In this document: positions 54,150 through 64,000 of the stretch, in pieces
How the letters are laid out: each line of letters starts with the position of its first letter
Numbering within the stretch: position 1 is the first letter of the stretch
Source: Phascolarctos cinereus
Taxonomy: Eukaryota > Chordata > Mammalia > Diprotodontia > Phascolarctidae
Direction: 5' to 3'
Assembly (NCBI RefSeq): GCF_002099425.1
Contig: NW_018343953.1
Location: 9,124,001-9,188,000, forward strand
DNA length: 64,000 nucleotides
The notes under the pieces: generated by a model
The model's database searches: none
What the model was told of the DNA's origin: nothing
What the model saw: only the letters and a program-made list of their open reading frames with translations
Program-made: the position numbers and the translations under genes

Positions 54150-54530
54150 AAAGTCACTTTCAAGTTTGGAAAGCACTCAATTCATAATAGCTGAAGAAGG
54201 CACTCAAAGCATAATTGTTCCCATTTTACAAGTGAGGGAAAAAAGGCTGAGAGGCTGTGACATGGCTAATTTCAAACAACTAACAAGCGAGTGAGGTGGT
54301 AATAGAACCTGATTCTAGACCGGTTGCTCTATTATGACACACCATAGGACCATAGATTCAGAGCTGGAAGGGAATTTAGTGATCAGTAGTCCCACCCGTT
54401 CTTTTTATATATGAAAAATTTGAGACCCAGAGAAATGATTTGCCCAAGGTCACATAAATAGTAAGTTGCAGAGGTAAGATTTGAATACTAACTCCAAATC
54501 CAGCATTGTTTCCAATGTGTCCTCTGGTAG
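54150..54530 (-). mobile_element. Two antisense MIR-type SINEs in tandem
   Basis: 54150-54335 ('attgttcccattttacaagt', 'aatagaacctgattctagac') and 54345-54530 ('agagctggaagggaatttag', 'tttgcccaaggtcacataaa', 'aagatttgaatactaactcc') are separate antisense MIR copies. Confidence 0.78.
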
Positions 54531-54635
54531 TACCAGCCCTATCTGTATGGGAGAATACCAGAAATTGTTGGAATGACCTATCCTTTGACCATCAAGGCTA
54601 TTGGGATAGGGAAACATGTCAGTTTACTTTTTTTA

Positions 54636-54716
54636 TACATATATAATACATAGATACATACATGTATACATTCACGTACATACACATATACATCCATATA
54701 TATGCATATATTATTT
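54636..54716. repeat. (TA)/(CATA)n microsatellite
   Basis: Irregular TACATA/TATACA units directly next to an antisense L1 3' end, as at 22096-22242. Confidence 0.9.
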
Positions 54717-55190
54717 TCCCCAATTACATGTTAAAACTATTTTGAACATTTTTAAAAAGATTTGAGTTCCAAATTCTATCCTTCCTTTCCTCCCCTCCCC
54801 CTTCCCTGAGACAGATCAGATATATGTTATACATTTGCAATCATGTAAAACATTTCCATATTAGTAATTTTGTATAAGAAGACTGAAATAAAAGAAAAAG
54901 AATGAAAAGAAAGAAAGTGAAAAATAGCATGCTTCGCTCTGTATTCAAACAACATCAGTTCTTTCTCTGGAGGTGGATTGTATGCTTTATCATGAATCCT
55001 TTGGGATTGTTTTGGTTTATTGTAGTGCTGAAAATGGCTAAGGAATTCACAGTTCTTCATCATACAATATTGCTGTTACTGTGTACAATGCTCTCCTCAT
55101 TCTGCTTACTTCACTTTGCATCAGTTCTTGTAAACAGCCCTTCCAGTTTTTTTTTCTGAAATCATCACGTACCTGCTCTTCATGTACCTA
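54717..55190 (-). mobile_element. L1, antisense, 3'UTR and ORF2 end
   Basis: 'ccccaattacatgttaaaac', 'gatttgagttccaaattcta' 'tccttcctttcctcccctcc', then 'aatcctttgggattgttttg', 'tacaatattgctgttactgt' 'gtacaatgctctcctcattc' 'tgcttacttcactttgcatc'. 5'-truncated by or near the SINE at 55191. Confidence 0.88.
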
Positions 55191-55451
55191 TTGCTGTCTA
55201 GTCATTTTTCAATTGTGTCTGACTCTATGTTACCCAATGTGGGATTTTCTTGGCAAAGACACTAGAGTGGTTTGCTATTTCCTTCTCCGGTGCATTTTAC
55301 AGTTGAGGAAACTGAGGCAAACAGGGTTAAGTGACTTGCCCAGGGTCACAGAGCTAGTAAGTGTCTGAGGGCAGATTTTAACTCAGGTCTTCCTGACTCC
55401 AGGGCTAATGCTCTACCCACTGCACCACTTACCTGCCCTTTCATATACCTA
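55180..55451 (-). mobile_element. Composite tRNA-SINE with RTE/BovB-like tail, antisense
   Basis: Body 55191-55440: 'ttttcaattgtgtctgactc', 'gattttcttggcaaagacac' 'tagagtggtttgctatttcc', 'aactgaggcaaacagggtta' and 'ccactgcaccacttacctgc'. It is flanked by tcatgtaccta / tcatataccta (one mismatch, 55180-55190 and 55441-55451). Same family as 12809-13077. Confidence 0.93.
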
Positions 55452-55504
55452 AACATTTATAAATATTAATTACTCCCCTTCTAAAAAATCACAACATTTT
55501 TTTT

Positions 55505-55650
55505 GTCTTTAACACACATTAGCCTAGAATGCAAAGACATTAAGTGACTTGATTAGAACAACACATCCTGTGTGTGTGTCAGAGACAGGACTTGAATCGA
55601 GTTTTCCTGATTTTAGGTCAGCTTTTTAGCTAGGACCCCATGCTGCCTCT
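55505..55650 (-). mobile_element. MIR-type SINE fragment
   Basis: 'attaagtgacttgattagaa', 'agagacaggacttgaatcga' 'gttttcctgattttaggtca' and 'ccatgctgcctctc'. Confidence 0.72.
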
Positions 55651-55689
55651 CTTGTGGACACAACGACACAATTAAACCCAAACCAAGCA

Positions 55690-55960
55690 AAAAAAAAGTG
55701 GTCCTTGCCCTCAGGAAATTCATACACTACTAGGAAGTATATCATGTGGAAAGAGAAGTAAAGATAAATATATACAAAATAAATAAAAGTGATTTGGGTG
55801 TGAGGTAAGAGAATTAACAGTGGGGTAGGCATTAGGAAAAAACTCTTATAGGAGGAAAAACTTGAAGTTCTCTGAAGAAATCTAGAAAGTCCTTTTAAAC
55901 AGGAGGTTAAGATGAAGAGAAAGAATTCTAGAAATGGGAGATTGTCTTTTTAAAATGTTA
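55690..55960 (-). mobile_element. L2 LINE, antisense
   Basis: 'tccttgccctcaggaaattc', 'agataaatatatacaaaata', 'actcttataggaggaaaaac' are in antisense L2 order. Confidence 0.6.
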
Positions 55961-57164
55961 TTAATTGACTCATTTTCCTTTTTGTCCATTAGTCAGTGTG
56001 TGAGTTAATGGACATAATCATTGTCTCTGTTTCTTTCTCCTACCATCTCTATTTTCACTGATTTAATGAAAAGAATGAAAATAAAATTCTAAAAACCCAG
56101 GTAACTAAGAAGCCTCACTATAAATGATACCCATTTCATGGTAAATTGTAGAATTTTGCAAAAAAAAAGAAAAAAAAAGAGACCTACTAGCTCTTCTGCA
56201 AACCTTTGCATTTTGATAGGGGAAAAGCAGGAGAACATGCATTACTATAACCACGGATATCTAATGCATCTCCCATTGGGATGGTGATAAGAATGAACTG
56301 CTTGAACTCCAATATGTCCAACTTCTACAATTTATTTTGAACCAATGATTCTTTTAATGAAATAAATGGAAACTCATTGTTCTCTGGTATCTTGAACTCA
56401 ATCTTGCTTGGAACTCAAATTCTTTTCACTAATCCTTAAAATGACCATCTTTGTTGCCTTTGGCTTCCTCATCTTCAACATTACAAAGCAATCCTGAGCA
56501 GATGGTCTGAAAATATTTGTTATTCATTTTTGGATGTTTCCAATGTTTGCTTTCAGTTACATTTTCTTTTTTTTTTTCCTTTACCTTTTGCATGTGTAAG
56601 TCTTCTGCATTTGTTTTTTTGCTTCTCTTTCCTATATTTGGATGATATATTGACCTTTTCATTCCCTTGTATTTCTTTGTATAAATTATTCTGTTTATTT
56701 TTTTCCTGTCTTTCCTATAGACTCTTTTAAATTTCATCTTTCAGCTTTTTTTCAGTGGGTATTAGAATTACTAAGTAAGCCTTAAAAAATGACATATTGT
56801 TCCTGAGTCATAGAATGTTTGGATAGCTCACCTGTAACTAGAGATGATTGCCCTTGTTCCAGAAATTCCCTTTAGGATTCCTATAAACACTTGCCTATAT
56901 AAGTACTCCAATCTACCCTGGAATTTAAGAAACATTTCCAGCATCTGATGTAGCCATAAAGGAAAAACTCACTTTTAGAGAGAACTATGCCCTAACCCAA
57001 AGCAAATAAAAGAAATGTATGCCTGTAATTAGGGATAAGGACTGGATCTTATTATTGTCACTATTGTTACTATTACTAATTATTTTATTAACATTAAGAA
57101 CTCTCAAATAAGGAAAATCCCTCCACCAATACAGGTTGACACCTTTTCTGCAACTTGCTGTCTT
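55961..57164. other. Unassigned; contains a lysine-rich minus-strand frame
   Basis: The minus-strand frame 56429-56737 would give a 102-residue basic peptide (K-rich, ending NVEDEEAKGNKDGHFKD). It has an ATG, a stop and an AATAAA further on (about 56335), but no poly-A tract and no family I can name. It could be a decayed retrocopy or chance. Confidence 0.3.
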
Positions 57165-57290
57165 AAGGAGTTTTGTAGAGCACTGAGAGTTTAAGAGATT
57201 TGCCCGGTCACATGAACCATTCAAAGCCAGAGCTGGGACTAGAACCCAGATATTCCTGGGTCCAAGCATTGATTTCCCTTGGTGATCATG
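57165..57290 (-). mobile_element. MIR-type SINE fragment
   Basis: 'ttaagagatttgcccggtca', 'ccagagctgggactagaacc' 'cagatattcctgggtccaag'. Confidence 0.78.
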
Positions 57291-57567
57291 GAACAAGATT
57301 TGGGATGGCGGGATGGTGATTGCTATATGTTTTGTAACAATAACATTTAATGGTGGCTTCTGAACCAAAGGATCTTCTGTACTCCTAGCGTATATATCTG
57401 GGTGAAAATTTATCTGTAAAGCTTTTGCTCTTTTTGTATATCCCTGGATCATTTCCAAAGGACCTGTTAAGTCCAAATAGGAACACCTAAGGACATGTCA
57501 AGAACTACCTCATGAGCAAAACTACAAATACTTAAAATCTTGAAAAACTTTAAAGCTAAGACCAAAA
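57291..57567. other. Unassigned; part of a 163-codon minus-strand frame
   Basis: The minus-strand frame 56985-57476 starts here (MDLTGPLEMIQGYTKRAKAL) and then runs through the MIR. The first 70 codons are not from a repeat that I recognise, while the remainder is MIR and AT-rich DNA, so the frame as a whole is unlikely to be a gene. Confidence 0.3.
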
Positions 57568-57582
57568 AAGAAAGAGAGAGAG

Positions 57583-57641
<59 letters not shown>

Positions 57642-57657
57642 GAAAAGGAAAGAAAAA
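57568..57657. repeat. (GAAA)n polypurine microsatellite
   Basis: About 90 bases of AAAG/GAGA units. The lysine/arginine/glutamate peptide read on one strand and the SFFLSF peptide on the other are artefacts. Confidence 0.98.
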
Positions 57658-58834
57658 AATGCCACCTCATCTCCTCACCAAATAAAATTCTGAGAAGACC
57701 AAAGAGGAACTCTAAAAAAAGGGAGTAACAGAGAAAGTATCTCAGAAGTAAAGGTCATAGACAGCATAGTTAGAATCTTCTTTCTCAGTTACCTTACACT
57801 TATGGTTGGCATCATTGTGTGATTACACAAGTCTGAGAGATATACTCCTTGGAAAATGTACTAAAAAAAAAAATCACACATATGAAAAGAGATGGGAGAG
57901 AGCAAAACTAACCACAAATCATCCACAGAAGATTTGGCCAGCTATGGAAAGCATATCATTATGAATGTTGGTGAGTAAAAGTGAATGGAAAACACAGAAG
58001 TTTGTGTTTTATTATTTTCATATAAAGTTGTGCAGTGTTTTCATTGATGTTGAATTATTCCCCACTACCAGAGCTTATCTTTTTATGGTTAATATCTTCC
58101 CAATGATGCTAGATGATTCAATCATGATACTCTGAGCTTCAAAAGATAAAAATTGCAAGTTACATAAAGGGCAATGGATTTATACTATTAGTAAGTACTC
58201 TATAGAACATCTACCAATGACAACTGAAAAATAATCCCCTGCAACTGATGACAGGTAAAGTTATTGAGCTAAACATATATTGAAAATGGGAAATAAGTAA
58301 ACACCTCAGTGTTACATGAATACTACTAAAAGACTCAAAGGAAAGCCTTTAGCATTCTGGTAAAACTTTTATGGAGTACTTATGGTAGTCCATGGCTAAG
58401 AAATGTGTAGAATGAAAAGGCAAAAATGGGCTACATTCTGTCCCAGCTGAGATTGTGATCACATGATGAGTTCATGGTCTTGTCAAAACAAACAATCCTA
58501 CTTCAATACTCCTTTTATCTTATCATTTAAACAAAATATAGAAGGCCATGGCCTTATTATTGTCATTATCCATAACTCATCCAGTCTCAATGATATCTCT
58601 CTCATCAAATTTCCTTATTTTGTTATGATTTTTAAAAAATATCCATATTTGCTAATTGTACTTTTGAGTATTTATGGATATACATCTGAAACCATTGCTT
58701 TTATTATTGCCCTTCCTCTTGGATACTGTCTCCTGAGATTCTTCTTTTATCTCATACTTGTTATGCTATATGGCTTGACAGGTGTATATATAAGAAGTTC
58801 TCTTCTTATCTTCATACTTTTGAATTGAGTTTAA
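57658..58834. other. Unassigned AT-rich
   Basis: No recognisable element. The plus-strand frame 58463-58828 (121 codons) is rich in I, L, F, Y and S, as chance frames in AT-rich DNA are. No promoter, splice or family evidence. Confidence 0.35.
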
Positions 58835-59105
58835 CAGTAATAATAGATAGTATTTGTATCATTTCTACTATGTGCCAGGCACTGTACTAAATGCTTTACA
58901 AATACTATCTCATTTGATCTTCACAGTAACTCTGGCAAGTAGGTGCTATTATTATCTCTACTTTACATTGAGGAAACTGAAGCAAACAGAGGATAAGTGA
59001 CTTTCCCATGAGCACACAGCTAGTATGGATCTCAGGCCAGATTTGAACTTTAGTCTTCCTGACTCCATGCTCAACATTCTATCCACTGTACCACCAAGCT
59101 ACCTA
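58835..59105 (-). mobile_element. CORE-SINE (MIR/MAR1-type), full length, antisense
   Basis: 'ctactatgtgccaggcactg' 'tactaaatgctttacaaata' 'ctatctcatttgatcttcac', 'cattgaggaaactgaagcaa', 'gatttgaactttagtcttcc' and 'ctatccactgtaccaccaag' 'ctacct' give the complete order. Confidence 0.9.
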
Positions 59106-59109
59106 TAGA

Positions 59110-59640
59110 GCTTAGAGTGCTCTTGATTGAATTCATAAGTATACAGAGAAACATTAAAAAGAAAAATGCCATATACATCAAAATATTTATAACAATAGCT
59201 TTTAGTGTGTAGTATCAAAGAACTGGAAACAAAGTAGATATTTGCTCATTGACTTGGGAATGACTAAAAAAAAGTTCAGTATGTTAATATAAAGGAATAT
59301 TACTGTGCAATAAGAAACAACAAATAGGAAGACAGAGAGATTCTTGCATGAACTGATTTGTAGTGAAGCTGAACCAAGAAAACAATACACATAATGGCTG
59401 CAACAATATAAACATAAAGAAAAAAATTAATATAAATGCTGCAAAAATTACAAAAAACAAACATGACTTCAAAGAAGAGACAGGATCACCATACTCCATT
59501 ATCGAGATGGAAGATCCATGGATATGAATAATGGCATATATTTTTGGCTTTTTAATTCATTATATTGATAAGTTTTACAAATTGTCTTTTTTTAATACAA
59601 GGGGAAATTTAGATGGTATAAAACCAAAATAGATCAATAA
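59110..59640 (+). mobile_element. L1, sense, ORF2 end and 3'UTR start
   Basis: 'tcaaagaactggaaacaaag' 'tagat', 'aaaggaatattactgtgcaa' 'taagaaacaacaaatagg', 'catgaactgatttgtagtga' and 'ccaagaaaacaatacacata' 'atg' correspond to the L1 ORF2 C-terminus (RIGNK..., WNIT.CNKKQQI...). 5'-truncated. Confidence 0.85.
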
Positions 59641-59744
59641 AGTTATTTCTAAAGAGCCTATTATGCTCGTCACTATATATGATATAAAACTAAAAATAAA
59701 ACACTCTCTGTCCTCCAAAACATTACCTTTTATCTGACTACATT

Positions 59745-59988
59745 TTCCATTTTTTCTTTTCTCTTTTTTTGTGTTTTTAAATTAATTAATTTTTAGTTTT
59801 CAAAATTCACTTTCATAAGATTTTGAGCTCTGAATTTTCTCCCCCTCCCTCCCTTTTTCCCTTCCCAAGATGGCATGCAATCTGATATAGGTTCTACATA
59901 TATATTCATATTAAATATATTTTCACTTTAGTCATGTTGTAAAGAAGGATTAGAACCAATGGGAGAAACCAAGAGACAGAAGAAAAAA

Positions 59989-60034
<46 letters not shown>

Positions 60035-60345
60035 AAATAATATCCTTTGATTTGCATTCAAACTCCATAGTTCTTTTTCTGGATGTGTATAGCATTTTCC
60101 ATCATGAAGTCTTTGGAGATGTCTTAGATCCTTGTTTGCTGAGAAGGGCTAAGTCTATCAATATTAGTCATCACACAATGTGGCTATTACTGTGTACTGT
60201 GTTCTGGTTCTGCTCACTTCACTCAGCTTCAGTTCATGTAAGTCCTTCCAGGTTTTTCTGAAGTCTGCTCATCATTTTTTAGGAAACAGCAGTACAGACT
60301 GCATTTTCTTAACCAGCTATTCATTACTCAAATATATCTTTCTTT
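59745..60345 (-). mobile_element. L1, antisense, complete 3' end
   Basis: Starts with 'ttttagttttcaaaattcac' 'tttcataagattttgagctc' 'tgaattttctccccctccct', then 'ttttctggatgtgtatagca', 'acaatgtggctattactgtg' 'tactgtgttctggttctgct' 'cacttcactcagcttcagtt'. Its last 100 bases (complement of about 59775-59880) resemble the 3' end of copies B and C. Confidence 0.9.
59990..60033. repeat. (GA)n microsatellite in the L1 3'UTR
   Basis: About twenty uninterrupted AG units inside the antisense L1. Confidence 0.97.
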
Positions 60346-62254
60346 TCTGAAGAAGCTGCCTTCAATTGGCAAAAATGATAAAATGCCAACTGTGCCATTA
60401 AGATCTCCATATTCTTGTTCAGGAATTAATAATTTCTAACAATCTTACAAAGTTCCTTTGGGTGGTGTTATCTGTCCCCAGATGTATCATGTGAACTGGG
60501 TTGCAGAGATTGGACTTGCCAAGTCTTGAGAGGCTCTTTGCCATAACTTTAATGTATGCTATGGGAAAATAGCATAACTCTCTAATATTTAGGTGAGTTC
60601 AACATATGGCTGCCTCAGGACCCCTCAGCAACAAGACAGCAGTCTCCACTGATTTTCTCTTATTCTGTTAAGGAGTGCTAAATGTTTCCTTTTTGCTATG
60701 TCTGAAACTCAAAAATGTTTTATGGAGTCTCATATAATTTTATCTATGATAGGAAGTTCACATTTTCTCAGAAAGACCTTTATCATCACTGTACTAGAAG
60801 ACTGAACTCCAGTCATTGAAACAATATTCAGCATAAATATAGTACACAAGAGACCCTGAGGGTGAGGTAGAAGGAAAGGGGGAAAAAATCCCATAGCTTC
60901 CCTCTCTACCTTCCCACGAGTCACTATTAATAGAAACACCTAGAAATATGTCCAATTTAGAAAAGTCTCCTGGGCATCTAAAACAATGGAGCCATGTTTT
61001 GAACCCAAGACACTAAGATTATTTTGAATCTTTATTTGTCAACAATCAACTCTTGCCAAAAGTCTCCACAGTTATGGCCAATCAGAAATTGCTTCCCCTT
61101 ATCTTCAAATGTTCTAGCTATATACTAGTTCTAGCTACCAATAATGGCGGTGCAACACCTTCCAACTAAGACCAACTTTCCTACTTTTTACAGCTGGAGT
61201 GCTGACCAAGCTAGATGCTACTAGTTCCACTGTTACCTTTGGATATTGTGTAAGTGAAGAGGATGATTGAATTAAACAATCCATCACTCCACCTCACTTA
61301 TCTCTGATACCTTAACCAGGTGAGAAAATAACACAATTGAATCAATCAGTGGCATAAACTAGGTGTGAACAAGTCCTTGAAATCTCATTAAATCAATCAA
61401 ATGCAGACATTAAACTAAATGTGCAAAAAAAGTCCTGGTGGATTTTGATCTTCTCATCAGTACTCTAGCAGTGCCCCTATATGACTGTTTCTACACTAGA
61501 AGCCAAGGGCAGACTAGACTAGACATAATAAAGGCAGATTCAAGACTCTAGAGGAGTCTGGCAGGAAAGGCATCCCTTAAGGAAAACAACTGGAGTCCAC
61601 CAAAAAGACTTCTAGCAGCTCCAAGTTACTACTTTTGCCACATGTGCCCCCTAACCTTGGGCAACTTTCTTCCCTGGATCCTGTACGTACTTCTGTCAGA
61701 ATGTTTCAGATTTATGAGGATGTTTTGCAACATTTGTCCTTATTTTACCACCTTGATAGATACCCTTTTCTAAAAGCCAATGGAGTCTAATTGACTGCTA
61801 TCACCAGACAATCATGGGAGAAGCACACCAGTGGGAGCTCATGAACTAAAGACTCTAAAAACCATTCTTCAGATCCTATGAAGCTTAAGGCATAGAACTC
61901 TGAGAAGAGAAGTAGTCTTATTCTGGGAATCTCACCTAGGGCAAGCAGTTGGGGCAGTAAGTCTATAGTCTATCTGTGCTATTAATCTATAAAACTTTTC
62001 TTGTGTCGCCTGTAGACTCTCAGTATCATTCCTTTGAAAATGATCAATAACTTTCTTTTCAGAGGGCTCAATTCCACCGTCTTAGAATGAGCCTTGTAAT
62101 TATTATATAGCTCCAAAGGTTCTTCATATTTTCCAAGTCTGTTTCAGAGTCTTCTACCCTCTAATTTCCCCAAACAGATTAGGATTCCTCTCTGTATCTT
62201 CAGATTTTTTTTTTGTTCTTTCAAACTTTTTTTTTCATTCTTTCAATATCTATT
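60346..62254. other. Unassigned; long stretch without recognised repeats
   Basis: 1.9 kb with moderate GC and no phrase of L1, L2, CR1, MIR, RTE or the marsupial SINEs. 61690-61900 and 60450-60640 have the even composition of an old LTR or DNA element, but I cannot name it. No supported exon. Confidence 0.3.
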
Positions 62255-62525
62255 CTCTCCTTTCAAGTGACAAAGCCGGGATATGAACTCCATTTTTTAA
62301 ACTTCAAATCCAATGCTTGTTCTATGACTAAAATTACAGGATCATACTGGAAGGAATCATCGAGCTTTTAACTTCAAACCTTTCATTTTGCATAAGAAAC
62401 CCCGACACAGAGAATTTAAGTGAATTGGCACGTACCATATATCTAGAAAGCAACTGAGGTAGAATTTCAACCCTGGTCTTCCTGACTCCAAGTGAATCAC
62501 ACCATCGACTATATCACACTGCCTC
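62255..62525 (-). mobile_element. Two antisense MIR-type pieces
   Basis: 62260-62330 ('agccgggatatgaactccat') is an end piece. 62335-62525 ('catactggaaggaatcatcg', 'gaatttaagtgaattggcac', 'ttcaaccctggtcttcctga') is a nearly complete antisense MIR. Confidence 0.75.
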
Positions 62526-62639
62526 ACCAAAGTTATTGTCAGCAAATCAATAGCAGTAGTTGAATGACTACTATGTACAAAGCATAGAATTCCTGCTCTC
62601 GTGGTTTATGAATTAGTTGGAAAAGGTAGATCACATGAC

Positions 62640-62760
62640 CTAACTGAGGAACACATTTATAAATGAGTAAGATGAGATAATATTTGTAAAAGGTACTTAG
62701 CACAGTGCCTGGCACATAGTAGGTACCATGTAAGTCTTGGATATTATTATTATTATACTA
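62640..62760 (+). mobile_element. MIR 3' end
   Basis: 'gtacttagcacagtgcctgg' 'cacatagtaggtaccatgta' 'agtcttggatattattatta' is the MIR/L2-type tail. Confidence 0.8.
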
Positions 62761-63254
62761 CAAATGTAAAGAACTCTGCTATTAGTCAGTGAGGAGAGGT
62801 TGATGAGAAGTAGAATGAATGGATTCAGTTAATTATAACAGCATTAGAGGAAGAGATCTGTGATCTGGGTTTTGAATTAAATTAAGTGGCTTAGCTTGAT
62901 GTAGGCATGAATGCCCTTCTATGATTATTCATTGAAGAATAGAGAAGATTTGGGGTTCTTAAAGGCTATGCCACCACCACACAAGTCCTACCATGTCCTA
63001 TCCAGGTGGAAAGAATTCAAATACAGACTCAGTAACAGACATTATATGTCTTCTCCAAGGACCAACTAGATAAAGTCAGTGAGTCTCATCACCAGATTGG
63101 CCACAGGGTGGAATATTTAAGTCAGAACATCTTTCAAAATACAACTTTTTGAAGTGCTAACTTGTAGAGGAGCTGAGATCTGTCAGCATTCATGGTAGAA
63201 GTATGTGTGCTTACCAAGGTAAGTACTGAGGAAGATTGGATAAGAAGAGTAGAC
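62761..63254. other. Unassigned
   Basis: No recognisable element or gene. Confidence 0.4.
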
Positions 63255-63500
63255 CAGGACCAGCACAGGCAAACATAGCATGATGAGGATGACAAATTAT
63301 GTAGGGAACAAGTAGATTAGTAGCTATATTAGAAGTTTCCTTATGAAGAGCAGAGAGAAATTAGATTGGTGAGATGAAAGAAGAAAGCAGGGGAGCTATA
63401 CTAGGTTGTTAAAGTGGGGATTCCTTCATGTAAGCATTGGACTAGATGGCCCACTGACACTCCTTTCAACTCTCAAATTCTGTGATTTTGTGAAATGGAT
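63255..63500 (+). mobile_element. CR1/L3-clade LINE 3' end, sense
   Basis: 'gggattccttcatgtaagca' 'ttggactagatggcccactg' 'acactcctttcaactctcaa' 'attctgtgattttgtga' is the CR1/L3 terminus, with the characteristic short octamer-like repeats at the end. Confidence 0.82.
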
Positions 63501-64000
63501 TGTGAGAATAAGAGTACGTGGGGGCATGAGAAGCATACCTACCTTCGTGATTAAAGGACATTCTTTGCAAAAGCAAGAATAATGAATACCATCATCAGTA
63601 AGGACATTTCTCAAACTGAATATCTCAGTATTTTCTCTTCCTTCTACATCAATTGGATCAGACTGCTCAACACGGTCTCTTCTGACTCCATCCCCCCCTC
63701 AATGAGTTGAGACTGTCCTGCTCACTGATAAAAGCACCCACAATGCTATCAATTAGATGAAGCCACAAGATTCAAATATTGGGGACTTTGGATACAATAT
63801 ACTAGACAACAGGTTCTTTAACACAGTGCATGATATGATGAAAGCAGTATTTAATTAAATACATTTAGAAACTTGTGTCATTATGCCTTCATTAAGACCA
63901 TTATCAGTCTGGAAATTAGGTACAGTATCATCACTTCAATACATTTTTTAAGTGTTTACTGTGGATTGATTAAAAAAGAAATTCAAAGGGCTCTTTTTCT
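63501..64000. other. Unassigned
   Basis: Nothing recognisable up to the window end. Confidence 0.4.

Noticed and set aside
56985-57476. 163-codon minus-strand open frame
   Set aside because: More than half of it is antisense MIR and AT-rich intergenic sequence; only the first 70 codons are unexplained, and they carry no recognised domain.
58463-58828. 121-codon hydrophobic open frame that could look like a membrane protein
   Set aside because: Hydrophobicity follows from T-rich DNA; no conserved motif and no exon context.

Overview
The window reads as AT-rich, CpG-poor mammalian intergenic or intronic DNA, almost certainly from a marsupial. The diagnostic signals are tRNA-derived SINEs of the 'ggcagctaggtgg' type, a composite SINE with an RTE/BovB-like tail, RTE-clade 3' ends, very old but recognisable L2, MIR and CR1/L3 copies, and LINE1-like elements whose ORF1 has the marsupial coiled-coil pattern (MEKEVQKLTEEN..LK). 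The SINE type fits Australian marsupials somewhat better than opossum, but the species cannot be fixed by eye. I found no convincing host protein-coding exon, tRNA, rRNA or snRNA gene. The open frames above 100 codons lie in transposons, in microsatellites or in unsupported AT-rich DNA.

Layout. 1-1383: 5' end of an L1/HAL1-type element on the minus strand, cut by the window edge. 1.4-11.3 kb: old L1 ORF2, MIR, RTE, CR1/L3 and L2 debris, with a perfect 110-bp tandem duplication at 7543-7763. 11.35-17.2 kb: a repeat-poor island with only three SINE fragments and a (TC)n, the best candidate here for host regulatory DNA. 17.2-25.4 kb: CR1/L3, L2 and MIR, plus a long antisense L1 3' part. 25.5-33.1 kb: a nested retroposon pile. 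An old plus-strand L1 carries a full-length ORF2-less LINE (26012-29214, 15-bp target duplication), which itself carries a SINE; next come an antisense L1 3' end, a SINE with a 15-bp duplication, and an L1 ORF2 fragment. 33.1-45 kb: L2, MIR, hAT, CR1/L3, a SINE, a dispersed 125-bp direct repeat and a second repeat-poor stretch at 39.06-40.5 kb. 45.2-46.6 kb: a probable solo retroviral LTR. 48.0 kb: a second hAT copy. 50.3-53.8 kb: a MIR/CORE-SINE broken by a SINE (17-bp duplication) and, further on, by the second ORF2-less LINE (50832-53796, 16-bp duplication). 54-64 kb: MIR, L2, antisense L1 3' ends, and large unassigned stretches.

The most interesting object is the pair at 26012-29214 and 50832-53796. 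Both have an L1-type 5' end with a YY1-like start motif, a 5'UTR, one ORF (L1 ORF1: coiled coil, RRM, C-terminal domain), and then pass directly into a 1.0-1.25 kb purine-rich 3'UTR with no ORF2. Both share the same ORF1/3'UTR junction, a (GATA)n at the same place, a duplicated 3'UTR module and a terminal G-quadruplex motif. This is the architecture of HAL1 ('half-LINE1') elements, which must borrow an L1 reverse transcriptase. Their 3' end resembles the 3' end of an ordinary L1 copy in the same window (59745-60345), which offers a mechanism for trans mobilisation.
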